Positions 1-5,674 of a stretch of DNA of 5,674 nucleotides are shown one piece after another. The DNA comes from Acetobacteraceae bacterium (GTDB lineage: Bacteria; Pseudomonadota; Alphaproteobacteria; Acetobacterales; Acetobacteraceae): NCBI GenBank assembly GCA_003164305.1, contig PLSZ01000416.1, positions 17,454-23,127 on the forward strand. Direction: 5' to 3'. The notes under the pieces are model-generated. The model searched no databases. It had not been told where the DNA came from and saw only the letters and a list, made by a program, of their open reading frames with translations. The position numbers and the translations under genes were made by a program. The number at the start of each line of letters is the position of its first letter. The stretch's first letter is position 1.

Positions 1-923
1 ATCAGGCACTGACACTGGCCGGCCTCGTCAGTGTGGGGGCGGCGGGAACGATCGATCTCAGCACGACGGCGGGCAAAGGCTTCAACGTCACGCAGGCGGC
101 GTCGGGCGCGTTGACCGCCGGAACGTTGACCAGCGCGGGCGGCGTGTCCGGCGCGGTCATTCTTCGAGGCACGTCGAACGCGATCGGCACCATCAGCGCC
201 CTGGCCGCCGGCGGGCTGACGGCCATCGACAATCAGGCATTGACCCTGGCCGGGGTGGTCAGCGTGGGCGCGGCCGGGACCGTGGATCTGAGCACGACCG
301 CGGGCCAGGGCTTCGGCGTGGCGCAGGCCGCGGGCGGGGCGTTGACGGCCGGCGTTCTGACCAGCGCGGCGGGTATCTCCGGCACCGTGAACCTGCAGGG
401 CACCGCGAACGCCATAGGCTCGATCAGCGGCCTGACGGCCGCCGGGCTGACAGCCGTAGACAACCAGGCGCTGACCCTGGCGGGCGTCATCAGTGTCGGC
501 AACAGCGGCACGGTCGATCTCACGACCACGGCGGGCAAGGGCTTCGGCGTATCGCAAAGCGCCGCCGCCACACTGACCGCCGGCGTTCTCACCAGCGCGG
601 GAGGCATCTCCGGCGCCGCCAGCCTGGGCGGGACCGCCAACGCGATCGGCACCATCACCGGCCTGACAGCCGGTGGCCTCACCGTGGTGGACAGCGCCGC
701 GCTGACGCTGGCCGGAGCGGTCAGCGTCGGCGCCGCCGGAACGGTCGATGTCAGCACCAACACCGGCGCGAACGTCGCCCAGGCGGCGGGCGCGACGCTG
801 ACCGCCGGCGTGCTGACCAGCGCGAGCGGCATCGCCGGGACCGCGATCCTGCAAGGCACCGCGAACGCGATCGGCACGCTGTCCGGCTTTACCGCGACGG
901 GCTCTCTGGCCGTGGTGGATGGC
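1..923 (+). repeat. Repeat region A: four tandem 77-residue units
   Basis: Units begin at the QALTLAG-type strand at bases 3, 234, 465 and 696. The spacing is exactly 231 bp for the first three units and 228 bp for the last. Each unit reads in order: [QA]ALTLAG..SVG, a GTVDLSTTAG strand, a [GN].GV.Q turn, LTAG.LTSA.G, L.GTANAIG.I, then GLTA.GLT.VD. The last unit has lost residues in the STTAGKGFGV stretch, where STNTGANV replaces it, and changes its end to FTATGSLAVVDGQ. Bases 1-2 (at) would complete an Asn or Asp codon in front of the first Gln, matching the DNQ of later units, so region A probably extends upstream of the window. Each unit would contribute about three to four beta-helix coils; that structural reading is inferred. 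Confidence 0.9.
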
Positions 924-3900
924 CAGGCCATGACGGTCGCGGGCGCGGTTGGCGCCAGCGCGGGCAACGTCTACCTCACGACCGGGACCAACGCGCTGAC
1001 GTTCGCGGCCGCCGGTTCGGTCGCCTCGGTCGCGGGCGGCCGGATTGGTTTGCAGGCGGGCAGCGTCGTCAATCTCGGCACCACGAACGCCACGGGCCTG
1101 GTCAACGCCGGGACCGCGGGCATCTTCGAACTCGCCCCGTCCAACGCCGCGACCATCACGTTGGGCGCGGCCTCGGGCCTGTCGCTGACCAACACGACGG
1201 GGATCACCGCGGGCGAGTTGCTGATCGGCGCGGTCACGCTGCCGGGCGGCTCCAGCGCCACCACCACCGCCAGCGCGATCACCGTCGCCGGCACCTTCGA
1301 CGCCGGCAACCGTTCGTTGGGCCTCGCCACGACCGGCACGGTCAGCCAGTCCGCGCCACTGCTGAACGTCGCGCGGTTGAGCGGGCAGGCAACCAGCATC
1401 ACGCTGACCAACACGTTGAACACCATTGGCCAACTGGCGGGCGCGATCGGATCGTTCCCGGCGGCGAGTCTGTCGGCCACCGCCGGCACGATCGCGGTGA
1501 TCGACGCCGCCGCGCTGGCTATCGGCGGCAGCGTCAGCGCCGCCGCCGGCAACGTGTTCATCAGTTCCGGTACCAACACGCTGACCTTCGGGTCGAGCGG
1601 ATCGGTGATCTCGCAAGCCGGCGGTACGATCGGCCTCCAGGCCGGCGGCCTGAGCAATCTTGGCACCAACGGCGCGACCGGCGTGGTGAATACCTCAGGC
1701 GGCCTGTTCGAACTCGCGCCCGGAGGCGCCGGCACGCTGCTGGTCCTTGGCGGGACGAGCAACCTGTCGCTGTTCAATCTGACCGGCATCAACGCCGGTG
1801 CTCTGCGGTTCGGCGCGATCACCTTGCCGGGCAGCGCGAGTGCCGTGACCACGGCCGGGTCGATCCTGATCCCGGGGCTGTTTGACGCCAACTCAGCATC
1901 GGTCGAGTTGGACGCCACCGGCGCGGTGACCGAAACGGCGCCGCTGGTGAACGTCGCCACCCTGACCGGCACCGCCGGCAGCTACACGCTGACCAACGCC
2001 GCCAACACGATCGGCCAGATCGGCGGGGGCACCCTGACCGCGACCGCGGGCACCATCGCCATTGTGGACGGTACCTCGCTGACCGTGGCGGGAACGGTTT
2101 CGGCCACCGCCGGCAACGTGTTCCTCAACACGACGGCCGGCAGCGCGCTGACCTTCGCCGCGGGCGGCAACCTGATCGCCCAGTCGGGCGGCACGATCGG
2201 GCTGGAGACTGATAGCGTCGTCAATCTGGGCACCACGGGCGCGACCGGCGTGGCGAACGCGGGCGCGGCGGGGGTGTTCGAGCTTGCCCCGACAACCTCG
2301 TTCCTTGGGGCGACCCTGGGCGTTGTCTCCGGGCTTTCGCTGGCCAACCTGACGGGCATCACCGTCGGCACGATCCGGATTGGCGCGATCACGTTGCCGG
2401 GCAGTGCCGCGCCCTTCATCACCGGCGGACCGGTCACGGTGGCCGGCACGTTCGACGCCAAAGGTCAGGCGCTGGAACTCGACTCGACGGGAGCGGTCAC
2501 CCAGACCGCGCCGCTGTTGAATGTCGCGGGATTGAGCGGCAGCGCCGCCAGCTACACGCTGACCAACCCCGCCAATACCATTAGCCGGATCGGCAGCCAG
2601 ACCGGCCCGGGCGCGTTCCAGCTTCTGACGGCGAACTCCGGCACGCTCGCGATCATCGACAATGCCAACGTCACGCTGGTGAACGAGGCTCGCGCCACAT
2701 CCGGAAACGTTTTCCTGGGCCTCACCCCGGGTCACACGCTCACGTTCGCGGGAGTGGGCGAACTGCTGTCGCAGGCGGGTGGCACGATCGGCGTGCAGTC
2801 CGACAGCGTGGCCAATCTCGGAACCACCGGGGCGACCGGGGTGGTGAACGCGGGGGCGGCGGGGCTGTTCGAACTGGCGCCCTCCACCAGCCTGGCGACC
2901 GAGACTCTCGGCCTGGCGTCCGGCCTCTCGCTGGTCAACCTGACGAACATCACCGCGGGGACGTTGCGCATCGGCGCCGTGACCCAGCCGGGCACCGCGA
3001 CACCCACCGTGACCGCTGGCTCGATCGCCGTCGCCGGCACGTTTAACGCCGCCACGATCGGCACGTTGGACCTGGAGGCTCTGGGCACCATCAGCCAGAC
3101 CGCCGCCGCGCCGATCATCAATCTGACCAGCCTGATCGCCAGCACCAACGGCGCGACCGGCGACATCAACCTGGGCTCGACGCTCAACGTGATCGCCACG
3201 ATCGCGCCGGTCGGCGTGACGGCGGGCAACTTCACGTTCGGCGATACTCCGGCGTCCGGCACGTTCAACGTGGCCTCGGGCCAGACGATCTTCGCCAACA
3301 ACGTGTCGATGACGGTGGTCGGCACGCTGGCCGCGGCGGGCGTGATCACCGGCAACGCGGGCAATGTTTCGCTGACGGCGCAAGGTGCCGCGGCCGACCT
3401 GCTTGTTACCGCCGGATCGATCGGCTCCACCGCGACCACGAGCCTGTCCGCGGGCCGGAACATCACGCAGACCGGCGGCGTCATCAACGGCGGCACGGTG
3501 ACGGAAATCGCGGGCGGTTTGCTGTCCGCCGGAGCGACGGTCAGCGCCGCCGCGGTCAGCCTGACCGGCGCCAATATCGCGATCACCGGCCTGGTGACGG
3601 ATGGCGGCGCGGGCACCGTCAGCCTGATCGCCACCGCCGGCACCATCAACGAGACCGGCACGCTGATCGCCGGCACGTTGTCCGGGAGCGCGACCGGCGC
3701 GGCGACGCTGACCGGAACGACCGCGACCACCAACCAGATCGCCACGGTCGGCAGCTTCACCGCGGCCGGCTTCACGCTGAACGACGGCGCCGCTCTGACG
3801 GTCTCGGGCGTGCTGAACGGCGGCACCGCGGCGACGATCACCGACAGCGCGTTGCTGACGATCGGCGGCACGGTCAGCGCGTCGGCCGTGGGATTGACCG

Positions 3901-5674
3901 GCTCGGCAATCGCGATCACCGGTCTGGTGACGGACGGAGGGGCCGGGACGGTCAGTCTTATCGCCACCGCCGGCACGATCAACGAGCCCGGTACGCTGAT
4001 CGCCGGGACATTGTCGGGCAGTTCGACCGGTGCCGCGACAATGACCGGAGCGACGGCGGCGACGAACCAGATCGCCACGCTCGGGACCTTCACGGCGGCC
4101 GGCTTCACGCTGAACGACGGCGAGGGCCTGACGGTCTCCGGAGCGGTCAACGGCGGCACTTCGGCGGCGATCACGGATGCCGCGCCGCTGACAATCGGCG
4201 GCTCGGTCAGCGCGACGGCGGTCGGCCTGACCGGCGCCAACATTGGGATCACCGGCCTGGTGACGGACGGCGGGGCGGGCACCGTTAGCTTGATCGCCTC
4301 CGGCGGCACGATCAACGAGACCGGCACGCTGATCGCCGGCACGTTGTCCGGTAGTTCGACCGGAGCGACGATCCTGGACGGCGTCGGCGCCACAACGAAC
4401 CAGGTGGCGGTACTGGGCACGTTCACCGCCGCCGGCTTCACGCTGAGAGACGGCGAGAGCCTGTCGCTCGCCGGCGTGGTCAACGGCGGCACACTGGCCT
4501 CGATTACCGACAGCGCGCTGCTGACGATAGGCGGCACTGTCAGCGCATCGGCCGTCGGTCTGACCGGTTCGGCCATCGCGATCTCCGGTCTTGTGACCGA
4601 CGGCGGCGCGGGCACCGTGAGCCTGGTCGCCACCGGCGGCACCATCAACGAGACCGGCACGCTGATCGCCGGCACCTTGTCGGGTAGTTCGACCGGCGCG
4701 ACGACGCTGACCGGCAAGAGCGCGACCACCAACCAGGTAGCGACAATCGGGACATTCACCGCCGCCGGCTTCACGTTGAACGATGGCAAGAGCCTGACAG
4801 TCTCCGGCGTGCTGAATGGAGGCACCGCCGCGACGTTGACCGACAGCGCGCTGCTGACAGTTGGCGGCACGGTCAGCGCGGCGGCGATCGGCCTGACCGG
4901 GTCGGCCATCGCGGTTTCCGGACTGGTGACGGACGGGGGCGCCGGAACTGTGTCGCTGATCGCCACCGCCAGCACTATCAACGAAACCGGCACGCTGGTC
5001 GCCGGGAATCTGTCCGGCAGTTCCACGGGCGCCACAACCCTGACCGGCGCGACCGCCACCACGAACCAGATCGCGACGCTGGGGACATTCACCGCCGCCG
5101 GCTTCACGCTGAACGACGGCAAGAGCCTGACGATCGCCGGCGTGCTCAGCGGGGGAACCGCGGCGACGGTGACCGACAGCGCGTTGCTGACGGTTGGCGG
5201 CACGGTCAGCGCGGCGGCGGTCGGACTGACAGCCACTTTAAACATCGCCATTTCCGGCCTCGTGACCGACGGCGGCGCCGGCACGGTGTCGCTGATCGCC
5301 ACCGAGGGCACCATCAACGAGACCGGAACGCTGGTCGCCGGCACTCTGTCGGGGCGTTCGACGGGTCCCACGTCCCTGACCGGCGCCACCCCGACGGCCA
5401 ACCAGATCGCGACCATCGGCACCTTCTCCGCCGTCGGCTTCAGCCTGGACGACGGCAAGAGCGTGACGATCTCCGGTGCGTTGAACGGCGGCACCGCGGC
5501 GACCATCACCGACAGCGCGTCGCTGACGGTAAGCGGCGCGGTCACCGCGGCCGCCGTCAGCCTGACCGGAGCGAACGTCGCGATCACCGGCCTGGTCACC
5601 GACCTCGGCGCCGGAACGGTCGGCCTGATCGCCACCGCCGGAACGATCAACGAGACCGGCACGCTGATCGCCGG
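1..5674 (+). CDS. Partial giant repeat protein, FHA-like/beta-helix surface adhesin (both ends missing)
   Basis: The frame starting at base 3 is open for 1890 codons to base 5672. Bases 1-2 and 5673-5674 belong to split codons, and neither a start nor a stop is present. The translation is almost entirely Gly, Ala, Thr, Ser, Val, Leu, Ile, Asn and Asp in alternating hydrophobic/small patterns such as LTLAGVVSVG and LTVSGVLNGG, each followed by a turn, as expected for stacked beta-helix coils. I find no Cys or Trp, three Tyr, three Met, one His and about 20 Lys+Arg, so the protein should be acidic. Three successive tandem-repeat regions fill it. Known proteins of this look are very large secreted filaments exported by two-partner secretion or as autotransporters, used for adhesion, aggregation or biofilm. 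Neither the N-terminal secretion domain nor a C-terminal barrel is visible, so the export route is unknown. A type I-secreted repeat protein is the main alternative. The coding call is firm; the adhesin role is inferred from architecture only. Confidence 0.92.
1071..1139 (+). repeat. NLGT..FELAP signature, copy 1
   Basis: This 23-residue segment starts NLGTTNATG and ends IFELAP. It is one of four near-identical segments and the best-conserved marker of the region B units. It has one of the few Glu residues of the region and a Phe that would be buried in a helix core. I know of no function for it. Confidence 0.8.
1656..1721 (+). repeat. NLGT..FELAP signature, copy 2
   Basis: This copy starts NLGTNGATG and ends LFELAP. 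It is one residue shorter than the other three copies because NAGAAG is replaced by NTSGG. It lies 585 bp after copy 1. Confidence 0.8.
2223..2291 (+). repeat. NLGT..FELAP signature, copy 3
   Basis: This copy starts NLGTTGATG, has NAGAAG in the middle and ends VFELAP. It lies 567 bp after copy 2. Confidence 0.8.
2814..2882 (+). repeat. NLGT..FELAP signature, copy 4
   Basis: This copy starts NLGTTGATG and ends LFELAP, differing from copy 3 by only two residues. It lies 591 bp after copy 3 and shows that the first part of the fourth region B unit is intact before that unit diverges. Confidence 0.8.
3110..3359 (+). repeat. Divergent end of the fourth region B unit
   Basis: After ISQTAAAPIINLTSL the unit departs from its predecessors. 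The TLTN..NTIGQI strand becomes STLNVIATI, with the key Asn at 3186 and 30 residues instead of 24 after the Gln at 3096. The following strand reads VTAGNFTFGD, closer to the FTAAGFTLND strand of region C than to the LTATAGTIAIVD of region B. The stretch SGTFNVASGQTIFANN and the MTVVGTLAAAGV strand have no counterpart in units 1-3. It looks intermediate between the two repeat types. Confidence 0.65.
3360..3590 (+). repeat. Degenerate junction unit between regions B and C
   Basis: This stretch opens like a region B unit (GNVSLTAQG) and ends like a region C unit (TVSAAAVSLTGANIAITG). Between them is a single NITQTGG turn (Gln codon at 3468) that matches the Q/E turn of the other units, but the conserved Asn and FTA strand that should follow are absent. 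It can be read as a shortened core module left by unequal recombination, or as a diverged coil. By coincidence or not, its 231 bp equals the length of a region A unit, although the order of motifs differs. Confidence 0.6.
3591..5674 (+). repeat. Repeat region C: 111-residue tandem units, six full and one cut by the window edge
   Basis: Units start at the LVTDGGAG motif at 3591, 3924, 4257, 4590, 4923, 5259 and 5592. The spacing is 333 bp except for the fifth unit, which is 336 bp. Each unit reads in order: LVTDGGAGTVSLIAT, GTINETGTLIAG, TLSGS.TGA, LTG..ATTNQ[IV]A, GTFTAAGFTLNDG, SLTVSGVLNGG, AT.TDSALLT[IV]GG, TVSA.AVGLTGSAIA[IV][ST]G. Repetition of [LI][TA][IV].G..[VL] every 19-21 residues inside the unit suggests about five beta-helix coils per repeat. 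Single-unit oddities are INEPG for INETG in the second unit, LRDG for LNDG in the third, and GRSTGPT in the sixth, while the seventh begins LVTDLGAG. The array continues past the right edge. Confidence 0.93.
5229..5258 (+). repeat. One-codon insertion site in region C
   Basis: Where the other units read LTGSAIA or LTGANIA before [ST]G, this one reads LTATLNIAISG, one residue longer. This makes the fifth unit 336 bp. The local bases (acttta aac) are also AT-richer than the surroundings. The change keeps frame and sits at a turn between two predicted coils, so it is probably tolerated as a loop variant. Confidence 0.7.

Larger units (their letters stand above)
963..3359 (+). repeat. Repeat region B: four long units of 188-219 residues
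   Basis: Units start at the GNV[YF] motif at bases 963, 1548, 2112 and 2703, giving lengths of 585, 564, 591 and 657 bp. Each unit contains in order: GNV[YF]..., [AN].LTF, a GG.IGLQ-like strand, NLGT..ATG, [IVL]FELAP, GLSL.N.TGI, a [LI].IGA[VI]T.PG strand, [VI].[VI].G.F[DN]A, T[GQ]-type turns ending [QE][ST]APL[LV]NVA, a TLTN..NTI strand and a final I[AV][VI][IV]D strand. Length differences fall in loops between strands and are all multiples of three. The fourth unit loses the pattern after about base 3110. Sequence identity between units is moderate, so these are old duplications. The unit is longer than those of regions A and C because it carries a roughly 100-residue block, including the FELAP signature, inserted into the shared core. 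Confidence 0.88.

Noticed and set aside
2..2461. Four shorter minus-strand frames (2-232, 233-967, 971-1972, 1982-2461)
   Set aside because: All share the register and the Pro/Val/Ala-rich character of the long antisense frame and mirror the sense repeats. They are composition shadows, not genes.
1893..3383. Minus-strand frame of 496 codons, rich in Arg, Gly, Asp and His
   Set aside because: Its translation is a low-complexity Arg/Gly/Ala string with no recognisable domain, it lies entirely opposite the constrained sense repeats, and it arises from complementing GC-rich Gly/Ala/Thr codons.
3360..3590. Possible frameshift or gene boundary at the change of repeat type
   Set aside because: Codon-by-codon reading through the junction stays in the same frame with no stop, and recognisable strands continue on both sides.
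3591..5674. Regular 333 bp repeats considered as a CRISPR array or non-coding satellite
   Set aside because: The periodicity holds over the full unit with no short-repeat/unique-spacer pattern, the frame is preserved throughout, and differences are mainly synonymous, so this is a protein repeat.
3591..5674. DGGAGTV motifs considered as RTX calcium-binding nonapeptides
   Set aside because: RTX repeats recur every nine residues as GGxGxDxUx. Here DGGAG occurs once per 111 residues and is followed by a beta-strand, so the resemblance is superficial.

Overview
The whole window lies inside one plus-strand protein-coding gene. Frame 3 (first full codon at base 3) runs for 1890 codons without a stop and is still open at both edges. 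The start codon, stop codon, promoter, secretion signal and any anchoring domain are therefore outside the window. The product is a giant, low-complexity, Gly/Ala/Thr/Ser/Val/Leu-rich repeat protein. It resembles the stalk of filamentous-haemagglutinin-like or autotransporter-like surface proteins that fold as a right-handed beta-helix. By my translation it has no Cys and no Trp, only three Tyr, three Met and one His, and about 20 Lys+Arg against many more Asp, which is typical of a secreted acidic repeat protein.

Three repeat regions follow one another in the same frame. Region A (1-923) has four copies of a 77-residue unit (231 bp). Region B (963-3359) has four copies of a longer unit of 188-219 residues, marked by a GNV[YF] motif and an NLGT...FELAP signature. 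A short degenerate junction (3360-3590) leads into region C (3591-5674), which has six full copies and the start of a seventh of a 111-residue unit (333 bp, one copy 336 bp). The three unit types share a core of roughly 60 residues. It reads: a [QE]-[ST/A] turn, then L..G, then a conserved Asn 24-30 residues after the Q/E, then an FTA.GFTL.D-like strand and an LT[VIL][AS]G strand. The protein therefore looks like one ancestral beta-helix module expanded three times with different insert lengths.

The DNA is strongly GC-rich, with G or C at most wobble positions. This suggests a high-GC proteobacterium. FHA-like repeat proteins of this style are familiar from Rhodospirillales/Acetobacteraceae and other alphaproteobacteria, but assigning the organism from one repeat gene is only a weak inference. 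The long open frames on the minus strand, up to 976 codons, are explained by the composition of the sense gene and are not annotated as genes. I see no RNA gene, mobile element, CRISPR array or regulatory site in the window.
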